From NCBI GenBank assembly GCA_021234155.1, contig JAJEKV010000105.1, positions 1,772,494 to 1,836,493 on the forward strand: a DNA stretch of 64,000 nucleotides, read 5' to 3'. Made by a program: the position numbers and the translations under genes. Below the pieces are notes generated by a model. That model was given only the letters and a program-made list of their open reading frames with translations, ran no database searches and was not told the origin of the DNA. Source of the DNA: Isoetes taiwanensis. Its lineage: Eukaryota > Streptophyta > Lycopodiopsida > Isoetales > Isoetaceae. This document shows positions 1-11,616 of the stretch, one piece after another; the first letter of the stretch is position 1, and each line of letters opens with the position of its first letter.

Positions 1-1214
1 AATTTTTTCCCTATGAATTGTTAAAAAAAATAAAAGCTATTAGCCCAGTCCATTTTAGTTTTCAAATCCAACAGGGTTCTATAGAGACTCAATAATAAAT
101 GAAGATAGTCTAGCTTCTAATAAAAGAAACCATGATGTGGTAATATACATTGCATAACTGCTAAATATCTTGCCTGTACGAATGCAGTAATATTTTGCTT
201 AGTTTGCACCGATAGTAGTCTAGTGCTCTTTGCCATAAAATGCCATGGGCAACAGGGATTAAGCTTCTCTTTTAAATCAAAGGATACAATTAGGCAATTG
301 TCTAAGTAGCAGGTACCTACAATCATTTAGCCATTCTTCTTATGCCAAAAATGACTTTAGACGTGTTGAGGTTAATCATCATAGGGCATTCTGGGATAAT
401 GTTTAACGCAATCTGAGTCATTCGTAGATGCTTGGAATATTTTCATCCTTGTCAAAGCTGTAAGTGGTGTCAATGTTAATGAATGTTTCCCTAAAGTGCA
501 GATAGCCAATTAGGCCAACACAGCAGCCTGCAATGCATTACTTAGATTTCCAACGAAACCTAAGAACGCATATTTTTTGCTTTGTTGGGAACTGTTGATC
601 TTTAACAGTCTGACAGTGATTTAGACAGTTCTAGACAGTCTGGTCAGATCTACAAGTTTCTGTTAACTCTTCTTGCCAAGAAAAGGAATATAAGGGAGGC
701 AGTGCTCTGATAAGCGTAAAACAGTTTTTTTGTGCGCATTTGGAAACATGGATTGACAACTAAATAGTTGAACTTATTTGAGGTTGCATGCATAGTTCTT
801 TCTACTTGAATTTGACAAATTTATAAGGATGACGAGGGAGGGAGTTTGCATAGACACTTCCAAGTTGGCCGATACCTTGGCCTCAGTTATAACCTGTTAT
901 AGCCTCGTCTGGATCTTCTGTTTGTGCCCCACACAGAACATGATAGATAATCTAGTTGCTTCAATAGACAATCTAGTTGCTTCATAGCCCAAAGCTCCAA
1001 TGAAGTAGCAGTTATTATCACATTATCTTATACTTTTTATGCTATTATTGCATTATTTTGATACCTCATATGCTGTTTTTGAATGTTGTCATTCTTTTAA
1101 CATGCTTTGGTCTCATGCTGAACGTTTTCATGGAATGATGCTTTATTATTGGTGCCCTTGGTGGCCCTAACCATCTTTAAATTCTTGTATGTGCTTAACT
1201 CTGTGCTAACTCAG
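1..1214. other. AT-rich non-coding stretch
   Basis: I see no convincing gene, RNA gene or repeat. Short open frames here lack codon structure or recognisable motifs. The right end may be intron leading into the possible exon at 1215. Confidence 0.4.
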
Positions 1215-1301
1215 GAAAGTGAGCTCATTAGGCTTGTTGAATTTGCCTCTATGGTAAAAGCTAAACAATGTGGCATTTTTGAAGATTGTGCAAGTGATAT
1301 T
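1215..1301 (+). other. Possible internal coding exon, unknown product
   Basis: An 87-base open segment begins directly after a CAG acceptor (1212-1214) and ends at a strong donor, GTAAGT (from 1302). It encodes 29 residues rich in charged amino acids, starting ESELIRLVEF and ending DCASDI. Both splice signals and the length divisible by three make an exon plausible. I cannot place the peptide in a family and found no confident neighbouring exons, so it may be part of a larger gene outside the window or a chance open frame. Confidence 0.3.
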
Positions 1302-4300
1302 GTAAGTAGTTATATTAAACTAGACCCACTCAAAAGCAACAGGCTTGTTAAGTGGATGTTATACTTGGCAAGGCGCTTTGACCTATGCCATACCGATTGC
1401 ACCTGGTTTGAGGCTTGCGTGTATAATACACGTCCAGGCTAGATACAGATTCATAGTCAACATTTTGCATCTGTTCTTGTTCTCGTTTGACCAGTATTTT
1501 GTTAAAATTCAGCTTAATATCTTGCCAGAACTCTAGCGGGGTGCACAAGAAAGATAAGAATGCGTATTTAATGGGTTTGATAATCTACAATATTTCTTGA
1601 TCTCGTAGGTTGATATTGTGATGCATTTGTGGCCAACTTCTTTTCAAAGGCAAGCATTATATATGTGCAAAACCTTTATCTATTTCTACACATCCTTATT
1701 GCTCTATCCTTATTGCTCTATCCTTATTGTTTGTTTTCGATCATTGGATCGAAGCATTATTCTATGAATGTGCCAAATCAAGGGTTGTGGAATTTCCACA
1801 TCAGACCCACGTATAAGTGTATAAGTTCGCGCACCCCATACGCCTAAATACGTACATACTTACATCATATAGTTGAATCCATACACACAAAAAATGCATA
1901 AGCTACCATTGTCCATTTACAGAACACAGATAAGAAGAACACAGATAACAGAGTCAAGAACAGAACACAGATAAGAAGAAACGAGAGCAAATGCGAGTTG
2001 CCATTCAAACAGAACGTCACATAAGAACTGCATTGAGCACAAGTTCGAGTCTTCTTCTGACTCCGAACAACGCCCCAAGAAAAACAAACAAGAAGGATTC
2101 ATAAAGCAGATATACGTCCACTTCTCGCCCTGCCTCATCCTTCTCTACCTCGCCGTTCTCTGCCCTGCCTCGCCCTCTGCAAAGATTTCTCAACAAAGAT
2201 TTGACAGCGAAGATTTCTCAGCAAAGATTTCTCCGCCCTGCCTCGCCCTCTGCAACCGGCTTCTGAGCAAAGATTCTCAGCAAAGCCGGTTCTTCAGCAA
2301 CGATTCTCAACCGGCTTCTCAGCAACGTCACTCAGCCGGACTACCTTTGCTTCCCGCCATGCTCGCACAGCAGCCGCCACGTCAAGCGCCACAATTAGCC
2401 ATCGTGCAGTTTTTTTTTTAACCCTAACCCTAATATCCCTCCCCAAACCACTAACGAAATCATAGTAAGAAATAAGCTCTCCCCCATTTTCCGCCAAACC
2501 ACTACCACAATCATACTAATTGGATAATTTGGGAACCTTATACACATTGCAGTTCAAACTTTGGGGCTCAATGCCTTATCTCGTATAACATCATCCTCAC
2601 TTATTTTTATTTCAATGTTGTGTTCGTACATCTTCTTATTCTAGAAAATATACGCTTTGCAATATATGCTAGAATATACGTTTGCAATATATACTTTGCT
2701 GATTATTCTGACGAGGTAAGAGGAGGAAGCTTTTCTTTTATGCTCATTTGTAAAAGCTATGCCAATATGCTTTAATAGGACAACAATAAAAACGACAACG
2801 AAGCTTGTTTAGACAATGCATATGAAGAGGATTATAGCGTTGAGCTAGCATTGAATTGGTTATGCTAGAACTCTAAAGACTATTTTGTTGACTTAATGCT
2901 TAAATCCCTTCCCTTGAAGCATTTGCTTGTAATCTCAAAAAAAATAAAATATTATAAGACTATAATCTAGTTGCTACATGGATTTAAGGTTGAGTTCTAA
3001 GTTTGACACAATTATCGCCTAAATGACGACTTTCAACTTGTTACATAAAGTGTTTCAAAACTAAATAATCTTTTGGTTACAGAATTTGCCACAAAATCTC
3101 TTATTGCTTGTTTTAGGGTGTGTTTCCATGAGACTATTCTCGACCCGAACTGGCTTGACCACGTGTGCCCAAATCAAGGCATTTTGGAGTGCCTGTTTTC
3201 TGAGGCAAGGCTCCGACTGTTGGCATAATCTACAATGACGTAAGCTTGACTTACCATTTCTTCAAGAACAAGTAGGGTGGAAAAACGTGCAAGAGTCTAG
3301 TGTAGGCTCATCTCATTGGCGACAACTTGGTGGAGTCGCCCGGAAGGGTAGCCCCCCTTCGGAAGTCCGGTGGTGATTCCTAGGCCATGTAGGCACCAAG
3401 GTTGGTTTAGCAGGGCATGAGAACGGGTTTTGATGCACCCCGGCTTCCAAGTCCGGATATAGTGACTAAGTTTGGGCATCATTTTATTCCTACATGCTCA
3501 TATGGGCTTTATTTATTTATTACAATGTATTCAACGAATTTGACATTCAATAGTTAGAATTTGAAGGGCCTCGAAAGTTGAAGTTGAAGTCAAACGAAGA
3601 AGAGAAGGAAAAGTACTTGGAAAACGGGCCGAATCGATGCGGTTGGCTGAGAAAGGGCGAAATTGGTCCGTAAGGGCAAATTTCAATCTTTGGAGGCTTA
3701 AGCAAACCCCGGATTGCAGTGTTAGAGCTACCATAGCCGGAGCTGTTAACACTAGAGTTGTCTCAGGGACCTGTTTGGGTTCATCAACCCGTATGGGTCC
3801 CTCAATCCCGTCTCCATATTAGGCACTAGTTCTTCATGATACTTATGAGATTTTAAATATGAACACCTGAATTGTAAGATTAACTTGAAGTTGTACCACC
3901 ATATTCAATGGCAAAATAAAATTCTTCACAAGTTTGGCACAATTGTATGAGCGTAGCCTACAAATGCTACTCATTTTCAAATTTCATATGATTTCATAAA
4001 AATTTGATGTATCAATGAGCAAATCATAATTTCAATCCTCGAGAGACCCAGTCAGGTTCCTAAGGAATTTCTGAAAAACAGACATCCAAGAGCCATTTCA
4101 TATCCATAATATTTGAAATAGAATAAGAATGTGAAGGCACTATTATTTTTCAATGGAAATAGATACTAAGTACTACACGCCTTGCTAAATGGATTTCATT
4201 TTTCAAAAGTGGAGCAAGACTATGAATTTTCAAAATTTTGACCCTCGGGGACCTAACTGGGTCCATAAAGAACTTCTGAACTTCAAACTTTAAGGAATTA

Positions 4301-5247
4301 TTTCTCGAAAATTCTACCATAGATTTTTCTAATTCTTCTTGTGATAGATTTCTCATATCATGATTTACAAGATGGAACAATTAAAATTCCTAGGAAAAAT
4401 CATATTTGCAAAATGTGAGAAATGTTAAACACTTTGAGAATAAACTTGACCCCTTTGCATTCGGCTCCACATTATGTTTGGCAATAGAAGCTTTCTATAT
4501 TTTTCACAATTTTTTCCTTATATATACACTCATGGAGGACAACATATTGTGATTATGTAGACAAATTCTTTATCTCGGAGCTATAATAGAATTTCAAAAA
4601 GTAACGAATGAACCCATTTGGGTTCATCAAGGGATAACTCTAGTGTTAAACGGCGTTGCCATGGCGTCAAAACGACCTGAAGAGGTCGGAATTGAGGCCA
4701 CAAGGGCCGATTTGAGATGCTAGGTCTCTGAGAGGCCGGATCGCAGGCATAAGGCTTTCGTTGGAGCTTCTGGGCCACGACCTGTTAGGGTCGAAGACGA
4801 GCCTGTAAAACAAATAAAAAATCAAAGTTAGGTTGACTAAAACAAAATAACTAATATTTGGGCTAAGGACAACTTAAAAATAGCAATACTAGGGTTGGGT
4901 TGTCCGCTTTCGCGGAAGTACCATACCCTGTGGTACCAAAGATCCCTTTCCTCACTGTCCCATTCCCCCTCCAAACGTGTGGCAAGCATCGCTCGTTCGT
5001 CATACCTGAACCCACGGTGCCCCGTACCAGGGACCCATCCTTCGCGCACCAGAATACCCTCCATCGTGGCCATCCCGAGGCATGATTCAATGCTGGGGGC
5101 TGAAATTGGCAGGCTAATTCCAGCCATAATCGCCTTGAATGAGATGGATTATCAAGATTACCCAGCTAGCTCCAGCAATTCCATCAAATATTCCTCAATC
5201 CGGCCAAGAATCAAGCCTGTCCCCTATTTTCGCTGCACACTGGAGCG
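1302..5247. other. Unassigned intergenic stretch
   Basis: There is no recognisable gene. At about 2170-2340 short phrases such as CAAAGATTTCTC and CCTGCCTCGCCC recur in loose tandem. A telomere-like TAACCCTAACCCTAAT lies at about 2419-2434, short enough to be a telobox motif. Around 3640-3790 and 4615-4790 there are weakly similar segments in opposite orientation, sharing ACTCTAGTGTTAA, which could be decayed ends of a small transposon; I could not define its borders. Confidence 0.35.
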
Positions 5248-6583
5248 ATGGTGTCGACTAGGGCCCGACCACAGATCGATGCCACAACTCCGAGCAGTGG
5301 CAGACTAATGGCAGCGGCTAGCAAATGGGTTTGTGTGCCCAAAGCCAAGAAGAAAGGGGCGGCAGCTAGCGGATCTGCACCTGCAATGCCAGGAAGACCA
5401 ACAAAGCGAGGGCAATGGACGGAGGAAGATATGTCAACCGCACTTAACGAGGTAAGTGAAAATGGAATTTCAATTAGAGAAGCATCTAGACGGTGAGACA
5501 TGCCAGAGTCGTCCATCAGGGATTGGCTGTATGGGTGGATTTCCAAGAAGAATGCAAGGCATCCCCAGATCCTGACACCAGCCCAAGAAAAGGAATTGGT
5601 TGATTGGGCAATAGGCAGGGCAGAGCAGGGAATGGGTGTGACGCTGGCTGCTGTGAAGGAGGCAAGTGAGGGTAATTCGGCCTTTGATGGTGTGCCAGGG
5701 AGCAAATGGTGGAAGCTTTTCAAGCAAAGACACCCTGAGATCTCCCTTAGGAGTGCTGAAACATTGGAGGTTTCACGTGCCCGGGCAATGAATCAAGCCA
5801 ACTTGGATGGCTTCTACACAAGAAATTTGAAAAGAAGTGTATGATAGGTTTAGCTTCTCCCCCTCAAGAATTTGGAATGCACGGGACGAGGCAGGGGATC
5901 CAAGTCGGAAAGTAAAGGGTTTGAGGATAATTGCCGGTGAAAGGGGAAGAATAGGGTTAGCGAGCTAGTGATGAATACAAGGGAATGGGTAACTATTCTA
6001 GTGTGTGTCAATGCAAAAGGGTTCAAGCTGCCTAACCTTTACATTTTCAAGGGTACAAGGATGAGGCAAGACAACAAACAAGGTGTGAAGAGGGAGCAAT
6101 TCAGGCAGTGCAACAATTAGCTTAGATGACCACTGAATTGTTCAAGTCATGGCCATTGAGGATGGACACACAAGGCTGGATTAACTATCTTTGCAGCCAA
6201 CACGGGCAGGAAATGAAGTTGTGCCTGCAATTGACAAGGCCAGGCATATTAGGGAGATGGCTGAAATAGGTGTAGATGCCCAAGCCCTTGCAACAGCACG
6301 TGGCATGGACGAGGGTTTCTTCAGGGTTTGGAGAGCAGACATGGCAAAGGTATAACCCTTTTATTATACAATTCATTCAATATAGCATTTGGTAACACCT
6401 CTGTTTATGCAGGTCCAAAAGGCTACACCAGCCATCTCTTTGAACACGAATGTTGCAGATAAGGTATGCCATCTGTTGCCCTGTGATTTGGGATGGACAG
6501 AACCGTTTATTAAATCTTATCAATTCATGCAGGATGATTATGAGTCGGACGAGACAGTTAGAAGAATAGAAGATTATACTTAA
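5248..6583 (+). pseudogene. Pogo/CENP-B-type transposase relic, spliced
   Basis: This is a transposase-derived gene of the pogo/Tigger (CENP-B HTH plus DDE) type. A psq-like helix-turn-helix lies at 5425-5560 (ALNEVSENGISIREASRR then PESSIRDWLYG), followed by a CENP-B-type second helix segment (LTPAQEKELVDWAIG). The start of the DDE fold follows at 5845-6100 in shifted frames: IWNA..DEAG, then VCVNAKGFKLPNLYIFKG. A WMTTELFKSW-like piece is at about 6125-6160. The 3' part looks spliced: an exon ends at 6350 before GTATAA, another runs 6412-6463 (CAG acceptor, GTATGC donor) and the last runs 6531-6583, ending in a stop. An in-frame TGA (5494-5496), a break after 5844 and loss of the middle of the DDE domain argue for a non-functional copy. 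No terminal inverted repeats were found. Confidence 0.7.
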
Positions 6584-8106
6584 TGGCCAAAGAAGCCATG
6601 GTAGAAAGAAGCCACAAAACTGTTTGTGTTATCAAATTTTGTAATGCAATAACATATTTCATTCAAAGTGCCTCTCGGGCAATTACATTGTTGACTCCAT
6701 AAAATGCATGTACAAAATACTCTTGCAAAATGGCACTCTTTCAAAATACAATAAAGCATAAATAAAAATACTCAAAAGGAAGTAGATACGATATGGGCAT
6801 ATGAAAAGGCATATTAGAATGGCATATAAAAACATGGCAGGTTTCAAAGGGTCGTCCATTTGGCCAAGCATCACCAGCATAGCTCAGGTCTCCGGATTGA
6901 CAGGACATTCAAACTTTACATTGTCCGTCGCCGCCCATCACACGCTAAAGATTGCACCAAGTCATGCTCACCCTTTGCATCTTTGGATCTGATCAGAGAT
7001 CTCGGGTGTGACCACCACATTGAGATTGGATCCGGGCAGCGTGAGATTTCCCTCCCGATTAACAAAGCGGTTCTTCAATATGAAGGAGCCAAGCTCCTTT
7101 ATCCGCCTGAGGCATCAGAATAATAGCGCTTCCTCTTCTTCGAAGGAGAGGGTGTCATAGGCAGACTTGTAGTACCCACCTCCTATAATGCCTTGGCCAC
7201 TACCCCTTCCATGGTGTTGCAGTCCAAAAGGAGATGAATTAGATAAACTAAACCCTACACCCACAGTCTCTTCGAAGAGCAAACATTACCCTTGAGCTCG
7301 GAGTTGCTCGGATGCAGGAATGTTGGAAGATGAGCAAGCCGGAATGAGGTGTTAGGATGTCAATTGAAAGAAAGTGCATCACTTTTTATATCTAGAATTA
7401 GCATGATGGGGGCTCTGCCGATTTGTGCGAGGCGCTGGAATCTATAAGCCTCCCAAATTCTGCGGAGAAGTCCCTGTTGAGGGTAGGTCGATCGCCTGGA
7501 GGAGAGAATTGTTTGGCAAAAGCTCGAAAAGGGGCCAGAAATGGTAGCGAATGATGGTCCCTGTACCATCGTTCAGTGGACCGTTGGGCCATGATGGCTA
7601 TTTCGGGCTGCGCGACCATGAACGAGACGTGAGGCCGTCGAGTGAGGTACCACCGCGATGTCAGTAGGCGAAGGGACGTGAGGCGGAGCTTTGGGCAGCG
7701 AAATAGGGTTACGCACGTGGCAGTACTAGGTTTCCATAATAGCGAAGGCTGGAACATGCCAGCGCGATACCTGGCTACCTATGTAGCGCAGGGGGCCTTT
7801 GGGAGGCGCGAAAGTAGGCTACAGCCATGGCATGAGAGGCAAGGTGTATGGCGATGGGGGCACTTACACCCCCTCCACTTTGGAGCCCTATAACTTTTTG
7901 ATCACAGATCATTTAAGGGCAATTTCTTGACAAACATATGGCGTATCTGATTAAGTATCCAATGACACCTGGATTGAATCAATTGGACCAATTTTTAACC
8001 AGTTCACGCCTCTTAAGTGCGCAGAACATGGCAACCCCACCCTAAGATCAAATAAACAACACCAGGGGGTTGCCACGGAGATTAAATTGGTTTAGCTAGG
8101 GTCCTG
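6584..8106. other. Unassigned stretch downstream of the transposase relic
   Basis: No supported gene. Overlapping open frames at 7360-7900 on both strands have no recognisable motif and a locally raised GC content. They could be decayed transposon sequence. Confidence 0.3.
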
Positions 8107-8239
8107 GAGGTTGAGCTAGTCACGGCTAAAGGGGATGCTAGTAAACACTAGTTAATGTCTGCACATTAAATTGAGGCTGAGCTAGTCATTGCTAAAGGGG
8201 ATGCTAGTAAACACTAAGTTAATGTCTGCACATTAAATT
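8107..8239. repeat. Two-copy tandem repeat, about 66 bp unit
   Basis: The unit beginning GAGG(T/C)TGAGCTAGTCA and ending TGCACATTAAATT occurs twice in direct succession (8107-8172 and 8173-8239), with only a few differences between copies. Confidence 0.85.
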
Positions 8240-9090
8240 ACGTAATTCCAATTTAATGCGAAACTATGGTCACCCTCATTAAATTATTATTAATAAGGAG
8301 CTTGGGTATAGAGACGGAATGTTAATGAAATAGAAGGGAAAATGCATATATTTTTAACAACATTAGAAACGTAATGTAGAAGTTAAGATCTTTCTCTATG
8401 GGAAGGAAGAGTTTGGAAATGTAACATAACTTGCAAGGCTATGGCATAGAGTTGGGAATGGAACTGGGGACATTCTATAGTTGCAAACTAGACTTAAATC
8501 TAGGGAAATCCATGACCAATGTTTGTTAGTATGAAACTAAAGGTAAATTTGGGAATGTTATGTGGTCATGGTTATTATACATGTTTATATGTCATTATCC
8601 ATGTGAATGTTGTGATATGTTAATGTGGCATGGGTATGGTCTCTTAGGATGCACATGTAAAAAACATGCATAGGATTTGCATTTGAGCTGTTTTGGCCTG
8701 GTATTACCATCATACATGATAATGTCGAGGAAATATAGTTAAGGTGGCATTTGGGGCATGTGGAAATATTAGAATAGAATATAATCTACTTTGTTAATTT
8801 GGGATTATCCGGTATGGCAAAAAAGGTTTTTGGAATTTTTTTAAGATTGATTTTCTAAGGTTTTCGAAGTTTTGGCCGCCGGAAAAAGTCCCGACACTCC
8901 AAAAATCGGGAAATATTTTGGGCTTAGGGTTTTTGCAGTGGATTTCATTCGGCTCCGCGATTATCCAATCGAGACGTATACTGCCGCATGCATGCATTTA
9001 ATTTGCATGGATCCGTCGACGCTTTATGAGAATATCTTCAAGGGATTTTCAAGGGGAATTTGCATGTTATCCCACAGGTGAGCATCGCTT
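8240..9090. other. AT-rich unassigned stretch
   Basis: No gene or known repeat is visible. Confidence 0.3.
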
Positions 9091-9330
9091 TACCTTTGTT
9101 AATTGTTCTTGAATCAGATTATCCTCTATTTTTTCCTGTTGCACCCAGCAGATACATCATATCTTAGCTCTATTTCGGCAAAAACATGCTTAGCTCTGCA
9201 CATCTATCTTTACCTTTGTTAATTGTTCTTGAATCATATTATCCTCTATTTTTTCATGTTGCACCCAGTAGATACATGATATCTTAGCCCTATTTCGGCA
9301 AAAACATGCTTAGCTCTACACATCTATTCT
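9091..9330. repeat. Two-copy tandem repeat, 120 bp unit
   Basis: The segment starting TACCTTTGTTAATTGTTCTT is repeated exactly 120 bases later (9091-9210 and 9211-9330) with a handful of substitutions, so it is a recent local duplication. It contains no coding signal. Confidence 0.9.
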
Positions 9331-11616
9331 TTAGTTGTTTTAAATTGGAAAAAAGGTAACACGGTTTACTATTTATCTGTTTGCTCATCACACAGGTAGA
9401 TTCCTGTGTGGGAATGGTCGATCAGTAGTTTCAACTTTGTCTTTCAGGTGGAGACTGGCCGTGCAAGGCCTTTTATTTTTTTGGAGTCTTCAAATTTTAT
9501 ATCAAGCTTAATCCCCTTTTGCTCTCTCGCAATCTTAAGTTGCTCTTTTTACTTTTAGATATACATGAAGTTTAATCTCGGCTTGCTCTTATGCAATCTC
9601 AACTTGCTCTTTCTTTCTTTTAGATGTTACATGAAGCACGCATATACATTAAGTTCCTTTACATTCTGAGATGGCCACATAAGTTTACATGGCAATGTGT
9701 CTTTGAATGGCCAAGAGCAAATAAGTCTCCTTTTTTGCCATGGTCGAAGATGGTTTATGAGTTTCTACATGAGTTAATTGATTTGAACACCTCTTCCAAG
9801 TACAATATCACTCTTTCTTTGTCGTCCAATTGAGCTGTTATTAGTGCATTTGCTTATCTTGGATTAATTCCCAAGCTCTCGTTCCTTCAAATCGTTATTC
9901 TTTCATACTTGTTAAATCGATTCCGGATGAAGCACCAAGACAAAACATATATCATTTTCTCCTTTCAAACATTAACTTAGCACTTGCTATCTATCCAAGC
10001 GGGGCATCTAATTCTAAAGGATTGAAGGTGGATCACCTTCTTATGAAGTATGGCTTGCCACAGTTTGAAGACCAAATTTAATGAATCAGAAACTACAACC
10101 AGGTCAACTTTCTTTTCATGCCCATTTCAATTTGAATGAGTTTTATTTTTTAGTTAGTGTTCCCAAGTAAATATTCCCATTATGTGTGGCAGGAACTAGC
10201 GGTAATCAATCAATCACTGTGTTGTTTTGTTACTTATTGTTTTGTTCCTTCATTTGTATACTATATGGTCTTATTTAGATGGGCATCCTAGGGTCTCATC
10301 TACTCTAATGCAACCATCTCGCAAAATTAAGGGATTTACAATCAAATATCTTTGCAAATAACATGGAGTATGGTGTAATGGTGCCATGTCAATGATGAGG
10401 ATTTTGCTCATCTTTGTATTCCCAGGGTCTCATCTACTCTAATGCAGCCATCTGCAAATTAAGGGGATTTACCATCAAATATCTTTGCAAATAACATGGA
10501 ATGTAGTGTCAATGGTGCCATGGCTGTTTCAGAAGATGAGTATGGCCAGTTAGTTTTAAACGAGCTATGTGGCCATACTGATCTTCTAAAACACTCATGA
10601 CTGTACCTGCTCCATTATGCTTAGCAATTCCATCTTCAAAGCAAATGAATCTACAGGTAATGTCTGATACAATTTTTATGCCTCCATAAAAGATATAGCA
10701 ATGAGTAGAAGAGATGTCCTTCTGTTCTTCTATTTAGGTAAATTGATTGTCCTAGCCTATGCCCGTGTGGGCACATTTGGATCCTATGTCAAAGACTGTT
10801 CATTTCTTCAGAAAGATATGGTTCAATAGCAAAATTATTTACCATCTCTTGGTTTTGTCTATTTACTTCTGTCCATAACATGGTTGCTTAAATCCTTTGC
10901 TTATACATTTCAATGCTTGCCTCTATAAAAGACGTTGCCTAGGATTTTACAAGTTATAGTAGTTCATTTAGATCTCGCAAAGTTTTATAGGGATCCTCCC
11001 AAAGATATGACTAAGGATACTTGGTGTGGCACATAGCATTTCATTAATTTTACATATTGCCATAATGGGCTTATCACTTGGTGGTATGTACATATCTTGA
11101 AAACCATAGTAGTTTCTCATGATGTAGTCATCATTCATGCAAACTGGCCGGGTCCATATCTCTAGCCATTGAAAAACTAGCTTATTGGTCCGATAACGCG
11201 ATAAGGTTTTCCCAAACCAGAATTCTTTGTATTTGTAACAATTAATGGTGTGGCAAGATGAGCATAGCATGTTAGCATATCTGATTTCCACATTAGGGGG
11301 CATATTTTCGAGCCTCACATGGATGTAATTGATTTGACAAATGCAAGAGCCATCATGGATATAGCTAAGTATTTGAATTCGTTGTATTCTTCACAAACAA
11401 GCCATATTGGGCGCTTTAAATAATAGATGGCATGCGGGGTTAACAACATTCCTCCGTATTTAGAGGTACACCGAGAATATATGAAATGTACTTTAGGGTC
11501 GATTGAAATGTACCGCTTTCATCTAACCACTTAAGCTTGAGTCATGCTATCCATTTTAATTTTATGGTTATGTTTGTATGTAAAGCGGTTAAAGATCTTG
11601 GAAAAGGGCGTTGATG
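9331..11616. other. Unassigned stretch with a local duplication
   Basis: No gene is recognised. A 69-codon open frame at 9624-9833 and a 116-codon frame on the minus strand at 10968-11318 have no motif I can place. The second has a plausible coding look but no homology I recognise. A diverged duplication lies at 10291-10530. Confidence 0.3.
10291..10530. repeat. Diverged direct duplication, about 144 bp apart
   Basis: GGGTCTCATCTACTCTAATG and the roughly 95 bases after it (10291-10389) recur from 10435. Several differences fall next to CATCTGC/CATCTCGC, again at a CTG-like site. Confidence 0.75.

Noticed and set aside
4837-5127. 96-codon minus-strand ORF next to the transposase relic
   Set aside because: No motif, and an overlapping frame on the other strand is equally long. 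I could not choose between them.
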